From Algoriphagus ratkowskyi (GTDB lineage: Bacteria > Bacteroidota > Bacteroidia > Cytophagales > Cyclobacteriaceae): 64,000 nucleotides of DNA. The notes below the pieces were generated by a model. That model was given only the letters and a program-made list of their open reading frames with translations, did not search any database and had not been told where the DNA came from. The number at the start of each line of letters is the position of its first letter. The first letter of the stretch is position 1. A program made the position numbers and the translations under genes. The stretch lies in assembly GCF_002150505.1 (NCBI RefSeq), contig NZ_MSSV01000001.1, positions 62,001 to 126,000 on the forward strand, written 5' to 3'. Positions 43,941 to 52,118 of the stretch are shown piece after piece.

Positions 43941-44267
43941 ATGTTGCTTTTAACTAAGGAAATCAGAAAAGCTATGAAAACTAATAAGCCAGAAAACGAA
44001 AAAAGTCTTAAGGATAAAACCACTGAGGAACTTATCCAAGAAGCAAAAGTAACCAAAGAAGATCTTCAAGCTTTAGGGCCAAAAGATGCTAATTTAAGTC
44101 AGGACGGTGGAGATGATGAGCAACTTCTAGAAAGAAAGAGAAAAGTTGATTTCACTGGTGATGACCTAGATGTGCCAGGCAGTGAATTAGATGATGATCA
44201 GGAAAGAATTGGTTCAGAAGATGAGGAAAATAACTCTTATAGTAACGCAGACGAAGAGCAAAAATAA
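43941..44267 (+). CDS. Small acidic protein of unknown function, first gene of QEGLA/ATP-grasp operon
   Basis: The 108-aa frame has no signal peptide or membrane helix. A second ATG at 43974 (MKTNKPENEK) gives a shorter and perhaps better start. The N-terminal half is mixed-charge helix. The last ~40 residues are highly acidic, about 40% Asp/Glu (DLDVPGSELDDDQERIGSED and beyond), and so probably disordered. The stop shares one base with the start of the metallopeptidase (TAATG at 44265-44269), so the two are coupled. I have a vague memory of similar acidic proteins elsewhere in Bacteroidota; the function is unknown. Confidence 0.7.
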   Translation: MLLLTKEIRKAMKTNKPENEKSLKDKTTEELIQEAKVTKEDLQALGPKDANLSQDGGDDEQLLERKRKVDFTGDDLDVPGSELDDDQERIGSEDEENNSYSNADEEQK

Positions 44268-46102
44268 TGATCGATAAAGAGACGAAGGAAGCACTTACTC
44301 ATGCCCTGAAAACAGGGAAAGTTCTTAATCTTTCCCTAGGGGGAATCAACCGATTAAGGATAGAACGACGTCTACCTTTTCTTTTGATCTATCGTGAAGA
44401 AAAACAACACCATTTTAAGATTCCTGATTTGGTGAAAATGGAATCTTCCTATCTTATCACGGAAGCCAGCACAGATTTCAATTCTGACATTGCAATTCTT
44501 GCCAAGGATTTGGCAAAGGAAATTGCAGAGGAATATGGTTCTGTGATGGTATTAGAAGTTTGGATTGGAAAACCAGAAAGTAAAACTTTTGTGCTCAAAA
44601 CAGCAAAAGAAAAAGCTCCTAATACGGTCAAAGCATTGCAAGATGGATTAGTACAGTTTTGTCAAACTCATCCAGAATTGAATGTAGTCGTGGAGGAAAC
44701 TGGAATTCGTCATCCTGATCACTTGGCAGATTTCCTTACAATAAAACAATGTCAAGAATCGGGTATTTACCTGATGGGGTTGGAGATCCCTCCATTCTTT
44801 CAGAATCATGACAGTAAAGAATTTTATTACTTGGTTTTTAAAGCATTCAAACTTGCTTTTTCAGGTATTCTTAGAAAATCTGTTTATGAGTTCATACGTG
44901 TTCAGACCTCATTTGATATTCAGAATTATCAACGATTGGGTAGCACTATGGTCGATGATAAAGTATGGGAAGTAGATCGACGCCTCTCAGAAATTGAGGC
45001 TAAATATCAGTTCCTCCTTCTTATTTCTCCTGTGAATACTATGCAGGCTAAGGAGGAGTTCACTGCCAATAATTTTACTAAAAATCCGAAATTTCTTTAC
45101 CGTAATTTACCTATAGATCCTGATCGATTGAAGGAAGAATTGTTTCGGATTGACATCCAAGGAATTGAAGACCCTACACTCTCTTTTCTCTATACAGAAA
45201 AGCGTGAAGAGTTGGAAAAGCAGATCACTATGCTTAAAGAGCGGGGTACGAAGAACTTTATGTACAGCAGCATTCGCTTGTACAGTTCTCCCGGAGTTGA
45301 GCTTTATGAAACTGCAAAGCATATTCTGAAAACCCTTCCTCCTGATCATTTTGAAGAAATAGAATGGATTGATGCATACGATATGGCGAAATATTGTGCG
45401 TCAGAAATTGAGCAATACAGAGAAAGCTTTCCAGATTTAGATGCTAAAGTGGAGGTGAAAAATGACATTGTAGGAATGCTCGTCTCTAGAGGCCAACTCT
45501 ACATTGGTTCAAGTTTCAAAATTCCAAAGCAAAGAATCAAAGCCTTGGTTCATCATGAAATTGGTACGCACGTACTTACTTTTTATAATGGGAAGATGCA
45601 GTCTTTTGGACAGATGAGCAGTGGATTTGCAGATTATGATGAACTGCAGGAAGGGCTTGCTGTCTTAGCTGAATACCTCGTCGGAGGACTTACCAATAAC
45701 AGACTACGAACCCTAGCTGCGCGAGTGATCGCCGGTAGAGCAGTGACAGAAGGTATGACTTTCGAAGAGACTTATCATGCCCTTACTGAAGAATACAATG
45801 CATCACCAGAGCAGGCGTTTCAGATTACAGCTCGAACTTATCAAGGAGGAGGCTGCACCAAAGACATTATTTATCTCAGGGGCTTGATCAAGCTCATCGA
45901 ATATTTGCAGAATGAAGGCGATTTGGAATCGCTTTATGTAGGGAAAATTGGCTTCAAGCATATTCCCCTAATTCAAGAATTACGCATACGAGATATTATT
46001 AAACCATCTCCACTCATTCCTAGCTTTCTCAAAACAGATTTTGCACAGGAGCGATTGAAAAAATTAAAGGATGGACTGACATTATCAGAACTAGTTAATT
46101 AA
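44267..46102 (+). CDS. QEGLA-motif metallopeptidase-like protein (DUF1704, MATCAP-related)
   Basis: A 611-aa protein of the family named 'flavohemoglobin expression-modulating QEGLA motif protein'. Zinc-peptidase residues HHEIGTH (His430-Glu431, His435) give an HExxxH site, and DELQEGLAVLAEYLVGG (Gln461 on) gives the name motif. The eukaryotic relatives (KIAA0895/MATCAP) are tubulin C-terminal tyrosine carboxypeptidases; bacterial substrates are not known to me. No signal peptide, so cytoplasmic. Upstream it is coupled to an acidic small protein; 19 bases downstream is an ATP-grasp ligase gene. Confidence 0.86.
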   Translation: MIDKETKEALTHALKTGKVLNLSLGGINRLRIERRLPFLLIYREEKQHHFKIPDLVKMESSYLITEASTDFNSDIAILAKDLAKEIAEEYGSVMVLEVWIGKPESKTFVLKTAKEKAPNTVKALQDGLVQFCQTHPELNVVVEETGIRHPDHLADFLTIKQCQESGIYLMGLEIPPFFQNHDSKEFYYLVFKAFKLAFSGILRKSVYEFIRVQTSFDIQNYQRLGSTMVDDKVWEVDRRLSEIEAKYQFLLLISPVNTMQAKEEFTANNFTKNPKFLYRNLPIDPDRLKEELFRIDIQGIEDPTLSFLYTEKREELEKQITMLKERGTKNFMYSSIRLYSSPGVELYETAKHILKTLPPDHFEEIEWIDAYDMAKYCASEIEQYRESFPDLDAKVEVKNDIVGMLVSRGQLYIGSSFKIPKQRIKALVHHEIGTHVLTFYNGKMQSFGQMSSGFADYDELQEGLAVLAEYLVGGLTNNRLRTLAARVIAGRAVTEGMTFEETYHALTEEYNASPEQAFQITARTYQGGGCTKDIIYLRGLIKLIEYLQNEGDLESLYVGKIGFKHIPLIQELRIRDIIKPSPLIPSFLKTDFAQERLKKLKDGLTLSELVN

Positions 46103-46121
46103 ACCACTAATCACAAAAAAA

Positions 46122-47165
46122 ATGAAGATTGGATTTGTAGTAAACCAAATAGAAACCGAGACTGGAGGATATAGTACCACACAACTTTCCTCAGCAGCTG
46201 TACATCGCGGGCATGAAGTTTACCTTATCAGCGTAGGTCAGCTATGCTACCTCGAAGATGGTAAGATGGGAGCTATAGCAATAAAAGCCCCAACTACTAA
46301 GTTCCGAAGTTTGGATAAATACATGGAGGCGATCCACAGCCCAGAAGCAGAACGCATGCATATCTCCACAGACGATTTAGATGTGCTTTTCCTTCGAAAT
46401 AATCCTTGTGAAGAATTTGGGGAAAGAGCCTGGGCTCAAACCGCAGGTATGGTTTTCGGTCAGGTCGCTAGCGTAAATGGAGTGTTAGTGGTAAACGATC
46501 CTTATGCGTTAATGTCTTCATTCAACAAGATGTATTTCCAGCATTTTCCTGAGGCTGTAAGGCCTAGAACAATCATCAGTCGGGATGCTGATGAGATCAA
46601 AACATTCTACAAGAAAGAGAAGAAGAAGATTATTTTGAAACCACTGCAAGGTTCTGGCGGAAAGGATGTTTTCTTAGTGGATAACGATAAAAATCTTAAT
46701 CAGATTGTGGAAACGATCAATCGCTATGGGTTTGTGATTGCTCAGGAATATTTGCCTGCTGCCAAAAACGGTGATATACGAGTAATCATGATGAATGGAA
46801 AAATCCTCGAAATAAACGGAAAAGTAGCAGCTGTGAATAGAGTTAACAACAACGATATTCGAAGTAATCTACACTCTGGAGGCCAAGCCATTCGTGCAGA
46901 AATTACCGACGATGTGCGAAGATTGTGTGAGATCGTTGGCCCTAAATTGGTGCAAGACGGAATGTTCCTAGCAGGAATTGACATTGTTGGCGACAAAATC
47001 ATGGAGCTAAATCTAGATAGCCCTGGTACAATCAATGCCATGCACAGACTTGAAGGTGAAGATTTCTCATCTGCCATTATTGATTCACTAGAGAAGAAAG
47101 TGGAATACCAAAAGCACTACGATGGTACTTTACCAAATGCTTTCTTGGCAACTATGAATCTTTAG
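46122..47165 (+). CDS. GshB-like ATP-grasp ligase
   Basis: ATP-grasp enzyme (347 aa) that forms a C-N bond through an acyl phosphate. Visible parts are an N-terminal GshB-like pre-ATP-grasp domain (FVVNQIETETGGYSTTQLS), KIILKPLQGSGGKDVF (ATP lysine loop, near 170), IAQEYLPAAKNGDIRVI, and GIDIVGDKIMELNLDSPGT (metal site). It resembles glutathione synthetase, but no gamma-glutamylcysteine ligase gene is in view, so glutathione synthesis is not established. Its place after the QEGLA metallopeptidase suggests an amino-acid or peptide ligation that the peptidase could reverse. Confidence 0.85.
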   Translation: MKIGFVVNQIETETGGYSTTQLSSAAVHRGHEVYLISVGQLCYLEDGKMGAIAIKAPTTKFRSLDKYMEAIHSPEAERMHISTDDLDVLFLRNNPCEEFGERAWAQTAGMVFGQVASVNGVLVVNDPYALMSSFNKMYFQHFPEAVRPRTIISRDADEIKTFYKKEKKKIILKPLQGSGGKDVFLVDNDKNLNQIVETINRYGFVIAQEYLPAAKNGDIRVIMMNGKILEINGKVAAVNRVNNNDIRSNLHSGGQAIRAEITDDVRRLCEIVGPKLVQDGMFLAGIDIVGDKIMELNLDSPGTINAMHRLEGEDFSSAIIDSLEKKVEYQKHYDGTLPNAFLATMNL

Positions 47166-47201
47166 TTTGGAGTGTCCTCGAGATATGTATTGATTATATT
47201 A

Positions 47202-47245
47202 AACTGCCTCCGTTCGTGAATAATGAATGGAGGCAGTTGTTTTAT
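47202..47245 (+). terminator. Terminator after the ATP-grasp operon
   Basis: AACTGCCTCCGTTC pairs with GAATGGAGGCAGTT over 14 positions with one wobble, followed by T-rich sequence. Confidence 0.8.
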
Positions 47246-47314
47246 TTCACTTAAATTGACGCACTGAACTAACTGTTTTTCACACCCTACACAGTTGGTC
47301 GCTATACAGTTGAA

Positions 47315-47360
47315 AATAAAAAGGAAAAGCCATAATTAGCTTTTCCTTTTTATTTTACCG
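47315..47360. terminator. Second bidirectional hairpin between ATP-grasp and aspartoacylase-like genes
   Basis: AATAAAAAGGAAAAGC pairs perfectly with GCTTTTCCTTTTTATT over 16 bp. It can stop transcripts from either side in the convergent gap 47166-47515. The rest of that gap has no visible gene. Confidence 0.72.
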
Positions 47361-47515
47361 GCAGAGCCAATAAGATTTTTGTAGAGGGCAGATTTTTTAT
47401 TATAGATGATTTTAGATTTTAGACATATCAATCACGCTTAGTGACTAGTCAAGTTTTCATGCATAGTGAAGTCAATGAGGCGAAAAGAATATTAAAGAGG
47501 TCAGATCTTTTCTGA

Positions 47516-48460
47516 TCACGCTGGTTTTACGATAAAATAGCCGTCTGATCCTTGTGTCTGATATAGCGGAAGGAAGACTCGGCCATCGGTATCTGAAACA
47601 AGCTCTTCTCCATCCAAAGAAGCCAAGCGCTGCCCTTTTGTAATTTCGGTGAAATTAGCGAAGCCTGGATCCATTTTAAATTTCTGCTTCTCACCAATCT
47701 CTTGTCTATAAGTCACCTCAAAATTATCATTGGTAGGAGAGGCTTTCTCTAGAAGTTCGAAAAAGTGGTCATAAGCAATTGCTGATTTTTCCAGCATTCC
47801 AGTTTCTACTAAAATTACCCAGATCGCTGCCTCATGATAATCCACTGATTTTGGGTCATCGTGCTGACCCGCTTCCATGGTGAAACCTGCATGTCCTTTC
47901 AACGTCTGATAATGGTCGAAATGACCTGGTATATATTTTTCAATTCCTTTCACAACAGGCAGTGGCATCTGCTTCGCAAAAGCAAAACTGTCCTCACGGC
48001 GATTTACGCTGATGTAGGGTGCCGTACTGGATGACGTAGTGTGCAAATCCATAAAATGAAATTCGGTGTTACATCTTTCGTTTTCTAGTTTCTCGACGAT
48101 AGCAAGCAACTCATTAAACTCTGAAGCCTCATGAAAGTCAAGTGTCTTTCCTTCTTTTAAATGCTTTTCATTCTCCAGCGTGCAAACCCTGTTTAGATCC
48201 TTGTCAATCAGGCGCACTCCTTTCTTCAAAGCAGCAATATTTCCAGCCACTCCTACCAATTTTCCTTTCAACTCTGGTTTACTCTCTTGAAGTTTCTTGA
48301 AGACCCGTTGCAAAGCTAGAACGCCGCTCGGCTCATTTCCATGGACTCCACCGCTTATAAGTAAGTAGGGGCCGGAAGTTTGATTTGTTGGTTCGTTAGG
48401 ATAATCACCGAGTACTCGGGTAAGATTTTCTGAGTCTATTATTTCAGTGTTAGAATTCAT
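47516..48460 (-). CDS. Succinylglutamate desuccinylase/aspartoacylase family protein
   Basis: Zinc amidohydrolase of the M14-like AstE/AspA family (314 aa). The metal site is ISGGVHGNEPSG (His40, Glu43), with the third ligand in FMDLHTTSSS near 130. The glutamate region is near 215 (EAAIWVILVETGML). Members remove acyl groups from amino acids such as N-acetylaspartate and N-succinylglutamate. No arginine-succinyl pathway genes are near. It faces the ATP-grasp ligase tail to tail, so a link is possible but is not by operon. Confidence 0.86.
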   Translation of the reverse strand: MNSNTEIIDSENLTRVLGDYPNEPTNQTSGPYLLISGGVHGNEPSGVLALQRVFKKLQESKPELKGKLVGVAGNIAALKKGVRLIDKDLNRVCTLENEKHLKEGKTLDFHEASEFNELLAIVEKLENERCNTEFHFMDLHTTSSSTAPYISVNRREDSFAFAKQMPLPVVKGIEKYIPGHFDHYQTLKGHAGFTMEAGQHDDPKSVDYHEAAIWVILVETGMLEKSAIAYDHFFELLEKASPTNDNFEVTYRQEIGEKQKFKMDPGFANFTEITKGQRLASLDGEELVSDTDGRVFLPLYQTQGSDGYFIVKPA

Positions 48461-48933
48461 GGTAAGCTAGTTTGCTGATGCTAGAAGTAGCCAAACATTA
48501 TACCATACGATAGTGCTTATTATGAACTTGTGTCAATGTCCGTTTAAAGGGAAGATTAGGTGGTAAAGTTAAAAGTTGTACTAGTGAGTTTTTTTGATAA
48601 AAATGCTATTTAGGGTTTATTGAGAGCTATATTCCTCAACATGAGGAGTGTTTCTAAGGAAGGATTAGGCTAATCTGAATCCCTGGAATTAATATTTATG
48701 CTTTTTAAAGCTGACTTTTTAGCTCGTCTATTTTTCACATGTACCTTAATTGTTCTCAATAAACTAGTTTTAAAAGATTGAATATTCGTTCTATTTACTT
48801 CACTCTATTTTAGTATATGGTGAGGAATAAGATTCATATTTCTCTGGTTCAATTCTGACCTTACGAATTTAGTTTTGCAACTGTTAATGGAAAATTCTGT
48901 AAAAATCTATATTGAATTCTTTAGCTTCCAGTC
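48461..48933. other. Divergent intergenic region, aspartoacylase-like gene and GMC oxidoreductase
   Basis: AT-rich spacer of 473 bases with no recognisable frame. It should carry promoters for both flanking genes. I see no defined operator or repeat. Confidence 0.45.
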
Positions 48934-50622
48934 ATGAAATCTAATCAATTTGACGCAATCGTAGTAGGATCGGGAATTAGTGGAGGTTGGGCGGCAAAAG
49001 AACTTTGTGAGAAAGGCTTGAAAACTTTAGTGTTGGAGAGAGGAAGAGATGTGCAGCATTTAAAGGATTACCCTACCATGACAGCTGCACCCTGGGAGAT
49101 GCCACACCGCAATCATATTCCTAGTGCAGATAAGCTTGAGAATCCTGTAGTCAACAAGTGCTATGCATACAAAGAGGACACTCAGCATTTTTTTGTCAAA
49201 GATTCAGAACATCCTTATGTACAAAAGAAGCCTTTTGATTGGGTACGAGGCTATCAAGTAGGTGGGAAATCACTGATCTGGGCACGACAAACTCAGCGAT
49301 GGAGTAAATTTGATTTTGAAGGTCCAGGTCGTGACGGTTTTGCAGTAGATTGGCCGATTCGATATGATGACGTAGCCCCATGGTATAGTTATGTGGAGCG
49401 TTTTGTTGGGATAAGTGGGAGCTATGAAGGTCTAGAAACACTTCCAGACGGCGAATTTTTGAAAGCTTGGGAAATGAATTGCGTAGAGAAAGAGATTCAG
49501 CAGCGAATTAAATCGGCCTACGAAGATCGAAATGTAATTATTGGTCGCTGTGCTCATCTCACCGAACCTAAAGAGATTCACTTGGAGCAAGGTCGAGGTC
49601 AGTGCATGGCAAGAAATCAATGCTACAGAGGATGTCCTTTTGGTGGATATTTCAGTTCCAACTCATCCACTTTGCCTACTGCGGCTAAAACTGGTAACCT
49701 GACTATTAGACCTGATTCAGTGGTTCATTCCCTTATTTATGATGAGCAAAAAGGTAAAGTTACGGGAGTGAGGGTGGTAGACAGAATCACCAAAGAATCT
49801 TCAGAATATTTCGCTACCGTAATTTTTTTAAACGCCGCAGCCTTGAATACCAATTTGATATTAATGAATAGTACTTCTAAGCGCTTTCCAAATGGATTGG
49901 GAAATGACTCCGGAGTTTTAGGAAAATACATAGCCTTTCATAACTATCGCGGATCTATTAATGCGAATTATGAAGGTTTTGATGACAAATATTATTTTGG
50001 AAGAAGACCTACAGCGGTAATGATGCCTAATTTCAGAAATGTCCATCAACAAGAAATGGACTTCATGCGAGGATACATGACTTTTTATTCCGCTGGAAGA
50101 GCAGGAGCTGGGCACGCTGATGTTCCTCTTGGCGCTGAGCTCAAAGAAGCTAATTCAAAGCCTGGTCCTTGGTCGGTTTATATGATGATGCAGGGAGAAA
50201 CTATACCCAAGGAAACCAATCGTGTCAGCCTAAGTTCTGATCAGCAAGACGAATGGGGAGTGCCTTTACTTCAGATTAATGTAGGTTACGATGAAAATGA
50301 TGAGAAAATTATACGGGATTTCCATCAACAAGGAGAGGAGATGCTTACTAAGGCTGGTTGTGTGAATATCCGAATTTGGGATAGTCAGCAGTCGCCTGGC
50401 TTAGACATTCATGAAATGGGAGGAGTGAGAATGGGAAGAGATCCAAATACTTCCATGCTCAATGGATTCAATCAGATGCATTTGGCTCCCAATGTCTTTG
50501 TGACAGATGGAGCATGTATGACTTCGACAGGTACACAAAACCCATCAATTACTTACATGGCATTGACTGCTAGAGCTGTTGATTATGCCGTGAAAGAAAT
50601 GAAGAAGGGGAACATAGGTTGA
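48934..50622 (+). CDS. GMC family oxidoreductase
   Basis: FAD-dependent alcohol/sugar oxidoreductase (562 aa). The FAD motif is AIVVGSGISGGWAAKEL (near 10-25). The GMC block YQVGGKSLIWARQTQRW, a cysteine-containing CYRGCPFGGYFSSNSS stretch and the C-terminal GTQNPSITYMALTARAVDYA are all present. Members of this branch oxidise sugars or polyols, often with a small subunit; no such subunit gene is next to it here. The substrate is unknown. Confidence 0.9.
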   Translation: MKSNQFDAIVVGSGISGGWAAKELCEKGLKTLVLERGRDVQHLKDYPTMTAAPWEMPHRNHIPSADKLENPVVNKCYAYKEDTQHFFVKDSEHPYVQKKPFDWVRGYQVGGKSLIWARQTQRWSKFDFEGPGRDGFAVDWPIRYDDVAPWYSYVERFVGISGSYEGLETLPDGEFLKAWEMNCVEKEIQQRIKSAYEDRNVIIGRCAHLTEPKEIHLEQGRGQCMARNQCYRGCPFGGYFSSNSSTLPTAAKTGNLTIRPDSVVHSLIYDEQKGKVTGVRVVDRITKESSEYFATVIFLNAAALNTNLILMNSTSKRFPNGLGNDSGVLGKYIAFHNYRGSINANYEGFDDKYYFGRRPTAVMMPNFRNVHQQEMDFMRGYMTFYSAGRAGAGHADVPLGAELKEANSKPGPWSVYMMMQGETIPKETNRVSLSSDQQDEWGVPLLQINVGYDENDEKIIRDFHQQGEEMLTKAGCVNIRIWDSQQSPGLDIHEMGGVRMGRDPNTSMLNGFNQMHLAPNVFVTDGACMTSTGTQNPSITYMALTARAVDYAVKEMKKGNIG

Positions 50623-50699
50623 TTAGGGAAGCTGGAGATCAGGATCATGAGTCTAGTGCCATCAGAAAGAAGATCGAGTCTTACTACATGTGGAAGATT

Positions 50700-51326
50700 T
50701 CACCGTTCATTTAGGCCTAATCCTTCAAGGATTTTTGGAGTGCACTTTTCAATTCTAGCTTCCCTTGTCTTAGCCTGTTTGGGAGATGAAAAATACAGAA
50801 TATATCCTCGTTGCTTTCCGGGAGTCAATCTTGCAAAAGCGTCTTTCAATGTAGGAGATTCGGTAAGTTTATTGTGAAATTCTTCTGGAATAGGTTCAGG
50901 ATTTTGTGTGAAAACCACCTTCAGTCCTTCCTTTTCTACCTCAATTGCTTCAAAAATATAGGCTTTTATAACAGATTTCAGCTCAGCAATTTCTTGCACT
51001 TTGGTAAACTTAATTAGTCGAGCCGCCTGTGTATTTTCTCCAGGTTTGGAAAGAATTTCATGCTCATCATTTAGCAAAGCGCCTTTGAAAAAGTTAATTG
51101 AGCAATATTCATTAAAGGCTGCCAGAATCAGAATAATACTTTTCTGAAAAGTGTAACAAGGAACACCCCATTTTGACTCCTCTGTCAGGCCACAGTCAAG
51201 AATGAGCATTCGTAAAAGCTTTAACTCTTCTGTCCAATTGTGAACCTTGCATTGTGGCGTTCCGCCAAATGGGCAGCGGCCACATCCGGCAGTGAAATAG
51301 GTGTCAACTGAGGTATTCATCTTCAT
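50700..51326 (-). CDS. YdeI/OmpD-associated-like protein with DUF1801-like domain
   Basis: A 208-aa soluble protein. The middle segment (GVPCYTFQKSIILILAAFNEYCSINFF) is of the DUF1801 type, and the C-terminal block (PTLKDAFARLTPGKQRGYILYFSSPKQAKTREARI) is the YdeI/bacteriocin-protection (OmdA) motif. The N-terminal ~35 residues have a cysteine cluster (GCGRCPFGGTPQC) that may bind metal. The function is uncertain; it is named for an E. coli polymyxin-resistance link. An ATG two codons downstream is also possible. Confidence 0.8.
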   Translation of the reverse strand: MKMNTSVDTYFTAGCGRCPFGGTPQCKVHNWTEELKLLRMLILDCGLTEESKWGVPCYTFQKSIILILAAFNEYCSINFFKGALLNDEHEILSKPGENTQAARLIKFTKVQEIAELKSVIKAYIFEAIEVEKEGLKVVFTQNPEPIPEEFHNKLTESPTLKDAFARLTPGKQRGYILYFSSPKQAKTREARIEKCTPKILEGLGLNER

Positions 51327-51338
51327 GCGCTCTAGTTG

Positions 51339-52013
51339 TTAGTCAGTTTTCAACCAAGGAACAGAACCTATAATTTCATCTTTTCCTGAATAGGTTGGGG
51401 CTAAGGAATCAGTTGTGATCCACCAAGATCTACTTTTTATCAAATTCATTCCATCAATATCGATCAAATCGTCAGTACGAATTTCTTCAGCTTTGGACTC
51501 GAAATTCTTATTGAAAGCAAAGCCAACTAATTGAAAATCTGCCTTGTCGAAGTAGAAATGCCACTTTTCCTTCTCAAAATCTATTCTAACACGATAGGAG
51601 GGCTTTTGATAAAAACTTGTATCTGCGACGAATTCATGAACTATTCCGTCTTCGTTTTGAAGAGTCATGGGAAGGCCTAAGATAAAATGATAGAAGTTCT
51701 TTGTCCAGGCTGATTGCTCACAGCTTTTACTTCCACTTATTACCAAGCAGGTGGAATCAGAAAAAAGTATTTCTTGTCCTAAAGTCAGGTTATGGTAGGA
51801 AATTAATTGCTTTGCGTTGTCCAATCCGATTATGAGGCTATCAAGCGAAATACTTGGGTAGACAAAATCACTTTTCACATGGATACTTTCCAGCAAACTA
51901 TTCCATTTATTATTAGGGTCATGAAAGTCTATGCTTTTTTTCAAAACCTGTTTTCCAGTTGGAGCTGAGCTACAAGCTGAAATAATGAAAAATAGGAAGA
52001 AATAACGTGTCAT
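51339..52013 (-). CDS. Lipoprotein, DUF6503-like
   Basis: A 224-aa lipoprotein (signal FFIISACSS). It has a repeated-strand character with WKSLL-like and YFDKADFQLVGFAF stretches that recall DUF6503 lipoproteins of Bacteroidota. The function is unknown. It lies 12 bases before the YdeI-like gene on the same strand, so they may be co-transcribed. Confidence 0.66.
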   Translation of the reverse strand: MTRYFFLFFIISACSSAPTGKQVLKKSIDFHDPNNKWNSLLESIHVKSDFVYPSISLDSLIIGLDNAKQLISYHNLTLGQEILFSDSTCLVISGSKSCEQSAWTKNFYHFILGLPMTLQNEDGIVHEFVADTSFYQKPSYRVRIDFEKEKWHFYFDKADFQLVGFAFNKNFESKAEEIRTDDLIDIDGMNLIKSRSWWITTDSLAPTYSGKDEIIGSVPWLKTD

Positions 52014-52032
52014 GAAATTTTGTAGTGATGTA

Positions 52033-52073
52033 CTAAATAAGGTTGATAATCAATTGTCATCAACCTTATTTAG
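52033..52073. repeat. Perfect 15-bp inverted repeat between glgB and lipoprotein gene
   Basis: CTAAATAAGGTTGAT at 52033 pairs with ATCAACCTTATTTAG ending at 52073, with an 11-base loop. No T run follows on the minus strand, so it is either a terminator for glgB of atypical form or an RNA or protein-binding hairpin. Confidence 0.6.
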
Positions 52074-52118
52074 TTAATTGTTGTCTCCATAGTATAAGTA
52101 TGGGATTTACAGCTACTC

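Noticed and set aside
46122-47165. Naming the ATP-grasp gene gshB
   Set aside because: The fold fits, but no gamma-glutamylcysteine ligase or other glutathione gene is in view, and the neighbours suggest another role.
50647-50877. 76-aa plus-strand ORF after the GMC gene
   Set aside because: Antisense to the YdeI-like gene; no motif.
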